A stretch of 5,932 nt of DNA from Candidatus Melainabacteria bacterium GWA2_34_9. GTDB lineage: Bacteria > Cyanobacteriota > Vampirovibrionia > Gastranaerophilales > UBA9971. Below the pieces are notes generated by a model. That model was not told where the DNA came from. It worked only from the letters and a program-made list of their open reading frames with translations, and made no database searches. Positions 1-5,932 of the stretch are shown one piece after another (position 1 is the first letter of the stretch; each line of letters starts with the position of its first letter). The stretch spans positions 17,854 through 23,785 of the forward strand of contig MFRJ01000120.1 of the NCBI GenBank assembly GCA_001784535.1. Direction: 5' to 3'. The position numbers were made by a program, and so were the translations under genes.

Positions 1-659
1 TTTACCAAGCTTTTAAACTCTTCCAAATCCCCATCGCCGTATAAATATAATTCAATAGTACTATTATTTAATAACTTTGCAGCGTCAATAATGTCATATA
101 CACCTTTATTTTTTCCCAGCCTGCCCAAAAACAAAACATGAACTTTGTCATGCTCATTATTATTTATTTTTTTTAAAATTGTGGGGTTATATAAGACCCT
201 GATGTTATCATTTTGACATTTTTGCTTAATAATATTTTTCCAATAATCTGCCAATGTCAATAAAATATCACTTTTATTTAAGGTGTTAATTATCAGTTGT
301 TTCAAAAAATGAGGAGAATCATTGTAAAATTTCTCAAATCCCCCACTATGATAATGAAAAATAATTTTTTTATTAAATACTTTTCCAATATATAAGACTA
401 TCGACTTTCTCAGAAAGCTTCCTGTTGATCCAGACTGAATATGAATTAATTTTATATTTTCATTATTAATAAGAATGCATGTGTATTTAACCAAAAACTT
501 CAGAAAAAATAAGATTTTTTGAACATTATTTCCTTCAATATTTGAAGGAAGAAAAATAGCATAATCAGATAAGCCGTTTTCAAAATAAGACTTTATAACT
601 GAGGAAATGCCTCCTTTAGCATCTGGACCTATCATTAATATTTTGATTTTATTATTCAT
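1..659 (-). CDS. Glycosyltransferase family 4 protein, 3' end cut off by window start
   Basis: Partial gene: the frame opens at ATG 659-657 and runs without a stop through 219 codons to the window edge. Seen in the translation: a GPDAKGGISSVI segment (residues 11-22), matching the N-terminal glycine loop of GT4 (GT-B fold) enzymes; FHYHSGGF (101-108), a His-containing segment near the expected active site; LYNPT (156-160) at the domain junction; and FLGRLGKNKG (177-186), whose R180 and K185 are in the usual place for donor-phosphate contacts. The visible part ends just after LYLYGDGDLEE (204-214). The E-x7-E motif and the rest of the C-terminal domain, some 130-170 residues by family norms, lie outside. 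No transmembrane segment is evident, so a cytoplasmic or membrane-face sugar transferase is inferred; donor and acceptor cannot be told. The start overlaps the end of the methyltransferase gene by 8 bases and has no clear Shine-Dalgarno, which suggests translational coupling. Confidence 0.9.
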   Translation of the reverse strand, partial: MNNKIKILMIGPDAKGGISSVIKSYFENGLSDYAIFLPSNIEGNNVQKILFFLKFLVKYTCILINNENIKLIHIQSGSTGSFLRKSIVLYIGKVFNKKIIFHYHSGGFEKFYNDSPHFLKQLIINTLNKSDILLTLADYWKNIIKQKCQNDNIRVLYNPTILKKINNNEHDKVHVLFLGRLGKNKGVYDIIDAAKLLNNSTIELYLYGDGDLEEFKSLV

Positions 660-1347
660 TTTTATAAGCTATTATTTCTTTTTTTAATCCCAATACTCTA
701 TTAATCATAATTTCATTAGCTTCAGGGAAAAATAAATTCATTTGTTTTTCGTTTAATAAATTCCAGTCAGGAGAGGGTTTTTTTACCCAAAATTTATTTG
801 AAAATTTTAATGATTTTATTAAATTTCTGCGACTTAATTTTGCCATAAAAGGCAGCCAGGTATGTGATTCAATTATAAAATCAACATGAGGAGTCTGAAC
901 AAAATATTTTTTTCCAACTCTTTTAATTTCATCAGCAAATGATTTTTGTCTAATCTCGGATTTTTCTTTAAAAATTTTATCATCGAAACAACCCCAAATA
1001 TTTTCTTTTGGCAAAGTTACATGTTCAATAACACTATTACAAAAAACTATATCAACTGATTTATCAGGCAAATTTATTATTCCTGTTTCATCCAGCAAAA
1101 GTGTTTCAAATCCTCTTGCTTTTGCAATATTAAGAGCCTGTTTATCTATATCAGCTATTATGATTTTTAGATCAATATGTTTAATCATATCTTGAAATTT
1201 ATAGAAAAACTTACCGTTATAACCACCCAAATCCAAAATAGTGCTATTTTCAGCAGGTTTTAATAAGTCTAAAAACAAATTAAATCTTTTTAATGCCCAT
1301 TTATCAGATTGCTTTTGAATTAATGCACTTAAGATTTTGTATAACAT
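652..1347 (-). CDS. Class I SAM-dependent methyltransferase
   Basis: Complete 231-residue gene with ATG at 1347 and a good ribosome site: AAGGA at 1357-1353, five bases before the start. The Rossmann-type SAM fold is recognisable: ILDLGGYNG (37-45) is motif I, the glycine-rich SAM loop; IIIADID (62-68) ends the second strand with acidic residues expected near the SAM ribose; LPDKSVDIVFCNSVIEHV (93-110) covers the Methyltransf_11-type fourth strand; and YFVQTPHVDFIIESHTWLPF (148-167) is a segment often seen in methyltransferases of polysaccharide loci. It is soluble, with no signal peptide or membrane helix. It sits 12 bases after the fused glycosyltransferase and overlaps the next glycosyltransferase by 8 bases. 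By context it may methylate a sugar of the repeat unit, or cap a chain, but the acceptor is not shown by the sequence. An unrelated small-molecule substrate is possible. Confidence 0.88.
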   Translation of the reverse strand: MLYKILSALIQKQSDKWALKRFNLFLDLLKPAENSTILDLGGYNGKFFYKFQDMIKHIDLKIIIADIDKQALNIAKARGFETLLLDETGIINLPDKSVDIVFCNSVIEHVTLPKENIWGCFDDKIFKEKSEIRQKSFADEIKRVGKKYFVQTPHVDFIIESHTWLPFMAKLSRRNLIKSLKFSNKFWVKKPSPDWNLLNEKQMNLFFPEANEIMINRVLGLKKEIIAYKNE

Positions 1348-1359
1348 AAATTTCCTTTT

Positions 1360-3348
1360 TTAGTGTTTGATTAAATTTTTATATAATTCACAATAATTTT
1401 TACACATAACAGAAATATCAAAATTTTTCACAAAATCAAAACCATTTTGAGCAAGTTGATTCATTTCCTCCTGATTATTATATAAATATAAAATTTTATC
1501 AGCTAAATCAAAGTGGTTTTCACTCTCAAATAATAATCCGTTCTCTCCATGATTTATTAATTCAGCAGGACCATCAATATTACTTGAGATTACAGGAATT
1601 CGTGCAGCCATAGCCTCTAAAACAACCAATCCTAAACCTTCATACCTTGAGGGTAAAATAAATAAATCTGATTGGGATAATAATTCAGGAATATCATGCC
1701 TGTTTCCTAAAAACAATATTTCTTTTTCCAAATCTAATTCTTTTAAAAGCTTTTTAAGATAATCAAAAGAATCTCTGCCATAATCATAAATTCCTCCAAC
1801 TAAACTGCATTTAAACTTTAATCCTTTGTCTTTGCATTCTTTTAGAGCCTTAATAAGGATATCTTGACCTTTTATTACATGATTTATTCTGGATACGTTT
1901 AATATATTTAAAATATTAGTATTTTTTTGAGTTTTTTCTTTATCTAAAAAATCCCGAACTTTGATCCCATTATATATTTGAACAGCTTTTTTAATTTTAA
2001 AATCGTAACAGTCTTTTAAAACAGCTTTTGATATAGCTATATTTTCATCGATGAATTTTTTATGTAAAAATAAATTGAATTTGCTTAAATTTTTAAAAAT
2101 ACCCATAGAATGAACGGTAAAAATCAGCTTAATTTTAGGTTTTAAAAACTTACAAAGTATTGCCCAGATTTTACTTCCCGGGTTATGGGAATGAATAATA
2201 CAGATACGGTGCTTTTTAATTATATTTAATAATTGTAAAAGATACTTAGGATTTTTATCACTTTGTTTTCTGTTAAGAAAATATATGTTGTAATTAGTGG
2301 CTAAAAGCTCTTTTTTTAAAGTTTCATCTATCCTGTCATTCATAACAACGACAACAAAATCAATATTATTTGTTGGATCAGTATTTTTCAACAGATCAAT
2401 CAACAAATTTTCAGCCCCACCGACTTCAAGAGATGAGATTAAATGCAAAATATTTATATTGTTTATATCCGATTTTGTTCCGAATTTTATTAAATTTTGA
2501 ATAAAATGCATTATTTTAACTAAAAATCTTGGTAAATTTTCAAATAGCTGTATTAATTTGACTAAAAATTTTTGTTTTTTTCCATAGCATTTCTCAAAAA
2601 ACATTAATTCGCTATTTCTTGCTATTTTTATAATATTAGACGATGTTTCTCTTGAAGCCCCGTGCAAATGTATAATTTGAGCATTAGGAATAATAACTGA
2701 TTTATAGCCTTTATTATACATTCTGTATGTTAGTTCGGTTTCTTCATAATAAAGAAAGAAGTCTTCATCAAACAAGCCAACTTCATTAAGAACAGACCTT
2801 CTTAAAAACATATTTGCGCCTGATACAAAATCAACTTCCGTAATAGAATTATTCGGTTGATATAATCCGGGGGTAAACTTTTTTTTGTAATAATTTTTAA
2901 AAAATTTATCAAGATAAAATCTTTTAAAGAAAACTGACTTAATGGTTGGAAAAATACCATAAGAATATCCGTAAGTTAAATTTTCATCATATAAATTGCC
3001 CCCGCAACAAGAAATTTTTTGATTTTCAGGTTTTTCCATAAAATCAAAAAATATTTTTATTGCGTTATTTAATAAGACCGTGTCTGAATTAAGCAAAAAA
3101 ACATATTTAGCTTTTGATTCTTTTATTGCAATATTATTTGCTGCGCCAAAACCTTTATTTTCTGTATTTTTAATTAACTTAACCTGTGGAAATTCCTGCT
3201 CTATAATTTCGCAGGAGCCATCATGAGAATTGTTATCAACAACATATACCTCAAAATCAATTCCCTGTGTTTTTTCAAAAACTGATTTCAGGCAATCTTT
3301 TGTGAGTTCTTTTGTATTGTAATTCACTATTATTAGTGATATATTCAT
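1360..3348 (-). CDS. Bifunctional glycosyltransferase: GT2 domain fused to GT4 domain
   Basis: One uninterrupted 662-residue frame holds two complete transferase domains. Residues 1-255 are a GT2 (GT-A fold) domain like WbbL-type rhamnosyltransferases: SLIIVNYNT (4-12), VVDNNSHDGS (36-45), NKGFGAANN (64-72), LLNSDT (85-90, the metal/donor acidic site, D89), SGANMFLRR (176-184) and FFLYYEETEL (197-206, with the expected catalytic acid pair). Residues 298-662 are a GT4 (GT-B) domain: HLISSLEVGGAEN (302-314), HSHNP (386-390), FTVHS (410-414), YNGI (459-462), R487 and K493 of the donor-binding segment, and the E-x7-E pair E570/E578 in YEGLGLVVLEAM. Between them is a basic, hydrophobic linker containing a 14-residue tandem repeat. 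ATG 3348 follows the flippase stop by 11 bases, with only a weak AAAGA ribosome site at 3360-3356. The inferred role is two sequential sugar additions to the lipid-linked repeat unit on the cytoplasmic face. Sugars are unknown; a dTDP-rhamnose-type donor for GT2 is only a family-based guess. Confidence 0.9.
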   Translation of the reverse strand: MNISLIIVNYNTKELTKDCLKSVFEKTQGIDFEVYVVDNNSHDGSCEIIEQEFPQVKLIKNTENKGFGAANNIAIKESKAKYVFLLNSDTVLLNNAIKIFFDFMEKPENQKISCCGGNLYDENLTYGYSYGIFPTIKSVFFKRFYLDKFFKNYYKKKFTPGLYQPNNSITEVDFVSGANMFLRRSVLNEVGLFDEDFFLYYEETELTYRMYNKGYKSVIIPNAQIIHLHGASRETSSNIIKIARNSELMFFEKCYGKKQKFLVKLIQLFENLPRFLVKIMHFIQNLIKFGTKSDINNINILHLISSLEVGGAENLLIDLLKNTDPTNNIDFVVVVMNDRIDETLKKELLATNYNIYFLNRKQSDKNPKYLLQLLNIIKKHRICIIHSHNPGSKIWAILCKFLKPKIKLIFTVHSMGIFKNLSKFNLFLHKKFIDENIAISKAVLKDCYDFKIKKAVQIYNGIKVRDFLDKEKTQKNTNILNILNVSRINHVIKGQDILIKALKECKDKGLKFKCSLVGGIYDYGRDSFDYLKKLLKELDLEKEILFLGNRHDIPELLSQSDLFILPSRYEGLGLVVLEAMAARIPVISSNIDGPAELINHGENGLLFESENHFDLADKILYLYNNQEEMNQLAQNGFDFVKNFDISVMCKNYCELYKNLIKH
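2488..2571 (-). repeat. Imperfect tandem 42-bp repeat in the GT2-GT4 linker
   Basis: Two adjacent 42-base units, 2571-2530 and 2529-2488 on the coding strand, encode KFLVKLIQLFENLP (residues 260-273) and RFLVKIMHFIQNLI (274-287). Aligned without gaps, I count 31 of 42 bases identical, and the pattern [K/R]FLVK..x.[F/I].NL is kept. Each unit alternates basic and hydrophobic residues and could form an amphipathic helix lying on the inner membrane. It looks like an old in-frame duplication. Chance similarity is possible, because the region is AT-rich and both units are hydrophobic. Confidence 0.6.
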
Positions 3349-3359
3349 ATATTTATCTT

Positions 3360-4691
3360 TCAGTTTGTATTATAAACAATTTCCCCGATATTTATTTCTG
3401 ATTCCTTAGTTGTATCAAGTTTTGCCAGCAATTTTTCCGTATAGTTTTTATAAATTACATAATTTATAAATTGTGCAAAGAAACCTCCAATCGCAATAGA
3501 ATATATACCCACCCTATCTTTTAACAGATACGTAATAGCAAAAAATGTTAAAATAAACAGAGTATTTGCAATAATAGCTACTTTACTTTTTTTAGCTGTA
3601 AAAATAGCCAGAATATAAGGCGCTTCAAGTAAAACAATCAAGTTCCATGGACACAAAGACAAAAATATATAATTTATGTTTGTCATATCAGTATCAGATA
3701 ACTTTCCCATAGAAACGATTTTTAATGCTGTCGGCAAAATCAAAAAAGATAAAATAATGCCACAACTCATTAAAATAACTGAGCCCTTCAAGAATATTTG
3801 TATATGATCCCTTACTTTTTCTACGTTTTTACTGACCCAGAAATTGGTTAAATTTGTTCTGAGAATTTTTACAGATGGACCTATAGTTAATAGTTTTAAT
3901 GTATCAATTATTTTTTTTGCATAGTAAAAATAAGAAACATACCCCACAGGCATTGCTACAAGAAGATTATTAATAGTTACGGGCAACAAAGTACTATAAA
4001 TATTATCTCCCAATCGTGTAGTAAAGCTATTTTTAAAAAGATGTTTTATATCAGGATGATAAAAAACAAATTTAAAAGGTACAAGATTTCTTGCTATAAA
4101 AATAGTCCCGACTATTGCTGATAAAGCTAAACCAAAAACTTGCCCGTATGCAAGATAAATTATGTTATTTTGATTCAAAAAACAAACTGTCAATTGAGCA
4201 AGAACAACAAATAAAATTGGCAAACAGGATAATATATAAGGAATTGAAAATCTCATTTCTGCATTTAATAGTCTCTCATTAAGTGCAGTAACAGGCATAA
4301 ATATCAAGCCTAAGAGCAATACAGGAAATATATTTTTCAAATAATCCAATCGTTGTGCATCAATATTGAAAGAAAAAACCTTAAGAACCAAACCTCCAAA
4401 TAAATACAGAATTATTACAGACACTATTCCAATTACACAAGACAAAAACAGGTTAGCATTATAAAAATCATTTGATTTATTAATAGATGCTATTTTTAAA
4501 TCTGTATAAAAAACAAGAAATTGCTCAAAAAAAACAAGCTGTATAAGTTGAATTGTTAATATAATTGAAATTGCCAGTAAATATGAATCAACTTGTTTAG
4601 ATATTCCAAAAACTTTTATTAAAAGTAAAGCATTTATTGCATTTAAGAATATCTGGATTAAAACTAAAAAATTATATTTAATATTAAACAT
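3360..4691 (-). CDS. MurJ/Wzx-type lipid-linked oligosaccharide flippase
   Basis: Polytopic membrane protein of the MVN/MATE (MOP) superfamily, 443 residues from ATG 4691, with about twelve hydrophobic segments; MurJ itself is about 510 residues with fourteen. Recognisable parts, numbered from this ATG, are VFGISKQVDSYLLA (27-40), matching the MurJ N-terminal loop with D35 in the place of E. coli MurJ D39; NERLLNAEMRF (138-148), a MurJ-like helix junction; and YYAKKIIDTLK (256-266), matching the YYA-DR-x2-E segment but with lysines for D and R and D263 for E. These differences argue for an O-unit or exopolysaccharide flippase rather than the essential lipid II flippase. The likely role is moving undecaprenyl-linked repeat units to the periplasmic face. 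I chose ATG 4691, which overlaps the polymerase stop by 8 bases, over an in-frame TTG at 4709, because a purine-rich GAGAG precedes it by six bases. The TGA stop lies 11 bases before the fused glycosyltransferase. Confidence 0.85.
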   Translation of the reverse strand: MFNIKYNFLVLIQIFLNAINALLLIKVFGISKQVDSYLLAISIILTIQLIQLVFFEQFLVFYTDLKIASINKSNDFYNANLFLSCVIGIVSVIILYLFGGLVLKVFSFNIDAQRLDYLKNIFPVLLLGLIFMPVTALNERLLNAEMRFSIPYILSCLPILFVVLAQLTVCFLNQNNIIYLAYGQVFGLALSAIVGTIFIARNLVPFKFVFYHPDIKHLFKNSFTTRLGDNIYSTLLPVTINNLLVAMPVGYVSYFYYAKKIIDTLKLLTIGPSVKILRTNLTNFWVSKNVEKVRDHIQIFLKGSVILMSCGIILSFLILPTALKIVSMGKLSDTDMTNINYIFLSLCPWNLIVLLEAPYILAIFTAKKSKVAIIANTLFILTFFAITYLLKDRVGIYSIAIGGFFAQFINYVIYKNYTEKLLAKLDTTKESEINIGEIVYNTN

Positions 4692-5932
4692 TGATTTCTC
4701 TCTTTTCAAAAGATTTATTCAAAAAGTTTTCTTTTGACAAGACCATTCCAAAGAATATGTAAATCAAAACTTTTGTATAAATAGCATAATAAAACTGCCC
4801 AAAACAACTGCTTGTGAAAATAGTTATAACAAATAAAAAAACCGCCATATTTAAATTTTTGTAATAACCTTTATATCTCTTAAAATTTTCAAAAAACTTT
4901 TTACCCGTAAAAATAAAAAAGGAAAATAAAATAGTTGCGCCAATTAGCCCCATTTCCTGAATTACCAGCAAGTAGTAATTATGCGCAAGCATAGCTCTAT
5001 GTGCTTCAATTAAAATATTGTGCGGGATAATAGGATCAAGAAGTTCCCAATAGGAATTTAGCCCGGATCCAAACCACAAATATTTCATATTATCTGTTAA
5101 TGCGGCTATTGGGTATTTCCATATATCAAGCCTGCCCGTCATAGTTTGATTAACAGTATTTACAAATGGTGTATTTGCCAGTATTACCGCAATAATTATA
5201 CTTATGCTGCTTATTGCAGTAACTTTAATAATAGCTTCAGTTCTTTTTTTACTGTTGTAATAATAATAGACTAATCCGCATACCAAAAGACCCAATATAC
5301 TTAATTTCGTGTAACCCATATAAATAGCAACCAATAATATTGTCATAATTATATTTTTTCTTTTTTTATTAATACTCTTATTAAAGGGAAGAATCAATAA
5401 TAATATAGCTAATAAAAACTCTGACAATCCTCCGGTGCCTCCAATAGTACCACACGCTTGCCAAACCAGAATAGGACCTATCCCTAAATAGCCCAAATAG
5501 CCTCTTGGAAGTTGATGTGTTGCGCCAAACTGCCCTGTCGTAGATTGTAATATTCCTAAGAATGCTTGAAATAATCCTGTAAAAAGAAAGACCTTAATAA
5601 TTTTAGATAATGAAGTTTGCTTTGTCCTAATCAGATAAACAGTAATATAAAATACGAAAATAGCTTCCAGAAATTTAAATGAAGTTAAAATGCCTGTTTC
5701 GCCTAATGAAGTGATTCCTGTAATAAAATACAATATTAAAAGAACAATATTCCATTTATCGATACTGGTTTTTAAATTTATATTTTTATCATTAATAAAA
5801 ATATTTAAGATTACTGCCATTATACAAATTAAAATTAAAATATCATTTATTGAAAAACTGACAGGAAACATCCTTAGTCTTTCTGTAAACGGAATTGTAA
5901 ATATTATTAAATAATAGCAATATACAGGTTTT
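4684..5932 (-). CDS. O-antigen ligase/polymerase-like membrane protein (Wzy type), probably 5'-truncated by window edge
   Basis: Polytopic inner-membrane protein of the O-antigen ligase/polymerase superfamily (Wzy_C, PF04932-like). Counting from the first visible ATG (5871) it has 395 residues and about eleven hydrophobic segments. The diagnostic region is the large periplasmic loop: TGRLDIWKYPIAAL (245-258), WFGSGLNSYW (266-275) and AHNYYLLVIQEMGLIG (296-311), with R247 and H297 where this family has functional Arg and His. An upstream GTIGGTGGLSEFLL (141-154) fits the usual G-T-F-G-N-P-N-type segment. The frame continues open beyond the ATG to the window end, adding KPVYCYYLIIFTIPFTERLR, which resembles the first membrane helix plus P-F-x-x-R-L turn typical of these proteins; no ATG, GTG or TTG lies in it. 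I therefore treat the true start as outside the window. Likely role: polymerising flipped repeat units in the periplasm, or ligating glycan to its acceptor; sequence does not separate the two. It overlaps the flippase by 8 bases. Confidence 0.85.
   Translation of the reverse strand, partial: KPVYCYYLIIFTIPFTERLRMFPVSFSINDILILICIMAVILNIFINDKNINLKTSIDKWNIVLLILYFITGITSLGETGILTSFKFLEAIFVFYITVYLIRTKQTSLSKIIKVFLFTGLFQAFLGILQSTTGQFGATHQLPRGYLGYLGIGPILVWQACGTIGGTGGLSEFLLAILLLILPFNKSINKKRKNIIMTILLVAIYMGYTKLSILGLLVCGLVYYYYNSKKRTEAIIKVTAISSISIIIAVILANTPFVNTVNQTMTGRLDIWKYPIAALTDNMKYLWFGSGLNSYWELLDPIIPHNILIEAHRAMLAHNYYLLVIQEMGLIGATILFSFFIFTGKKFFENFKRYKGYYKNLNMAVFLFVITIFTSSCFGQFYYAIYTKVLIYIFFGMVLSKENFLNKSFEKREINV
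4698..4702 (-). promoter_or_regulatory. Shine-Dalgarno-like site deciding the flippase start
   Basis: GAGAG, within AAAAGAGAGAAATCA, lies six bases before ATG 4691 and inside the last codons of the polymerase gene. It favours ATG 4691 over the in-frame TTG at 4709, which would place this purine tract inside the coding region. The match to the anti-Shine-Dalgarno is only partial. Confidence 0.5.

Noticed and set aside
1348..1359. Possible terminator or promoter in the intergenic gaps (also 3349-3359)
   Set aside because: Gaps of 11-12 bases hold only ribosome-binding sequence; there is no hairpin or room for a promoter.
2297..2500. A 67-codon plus-strand open frame
   Set aside because: It lies wholly opposite the GT4 half and linker of the fused transferase, whose motifs are intact. 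Its translation is low-complexity Ser/Phe/Lys, as expected from an antisense shadow.
2509..2511. Internal ATG (Met280) as an independent start for the GT4 half
   Set aside because: No Shine-Dalgarno precedes it (GTTAAAATA), and it falls in the middle of the linker repeat.
3911..3918. Runs of seven or eight T or A (also 167-174, 2879-2886, 4527-4534) as phase-variation tracts
   Set aside because: Such runs are scattered through all genes at a level expected for this base composition. All frames are intact, and no tract of nine or more, or at a promoter or gene start, is seen.
4692..4709. TTG start extending the flippase by six residues
   Set aside because: It would enlarge the overlap to 26 bases and swallow the GAGAG ribosome-like site. 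ATG 4691 with 8-base overlap is better supported.
5690..5914. A 74-codon plus-strand open frame near the right edge
   Set aside because: It is antisense to the N-terminal helices of the polymerase. The Ile/Lys-rich translation reflects AT-rich antisense sequence and no domain is recognisable.

Overview
The window is a stretch of an extracellular or surface polysaccharide biosynthesis locus. It is AT-rich throughout (roughly 25-30% G+C by eye) and tightly packed, and every gene lies on the minus strand, so transcription runs from high to low coordinates. Composition, short junctions and the Wzx/Wzy-type gene set fit a low-G+C bacterium making O-antigen, capsule or exopolysaccharide. The sequence alone does not settle the phylum: gut Melainabacteria/Gastranaerophilales, Bacteroidota, Elusimicrobiota and epsilon-type lineages would all be compatible.

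In transcription order the layout is as follows. (1) 5932-4684: an O-antigen ligase/polymerase-like (Wzy-type) membrane protein whose frame is still open at the window edge. (2) 4691-3360: a MurJ/Wzx-type (MVN/MATE superfamily) lipid-linked oligosaccharide flippase. (3) 3348-1360: an unusual two-domain glycosyltransferase, an N-terminal GT2 domain fused to a C-terminal GT4 domain. (4) 1347-652: a class I SAM-dependent methyltransferase. (5) 659-1: a GT4 glycosyltransferase cut off by the window start. Junctions are 8-bp overlap, 11-bp gap, 12-bp gap and 8-bp overlap. This points to one polycistronic, translationally coupled unit with no internal promoter or terminator. No stretch longer than 12 bases lies outside a gene.

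The likely joint role is this: the glycosyltransferases build a repeat unit on a lipid carrier, the methyltransferase may decorate it or a nearby substrate, the flippase moves it across the inner membrane, and the polymerase joins units or ligates the chain. The initiating phosphoglycosyltransferase, chain-length regulator, export proteins and nucleotide-sugar enzymes are not here and presumably lie outside.

I see no clear new biological system. The points most worth a second look are the GT2-GT4 fusion, an imperfect tandem 42-bp (14-residue) repeat in its inter-domain linker, and the evidence that the polymerase starts beyond the window rather than at its first visible ATG.
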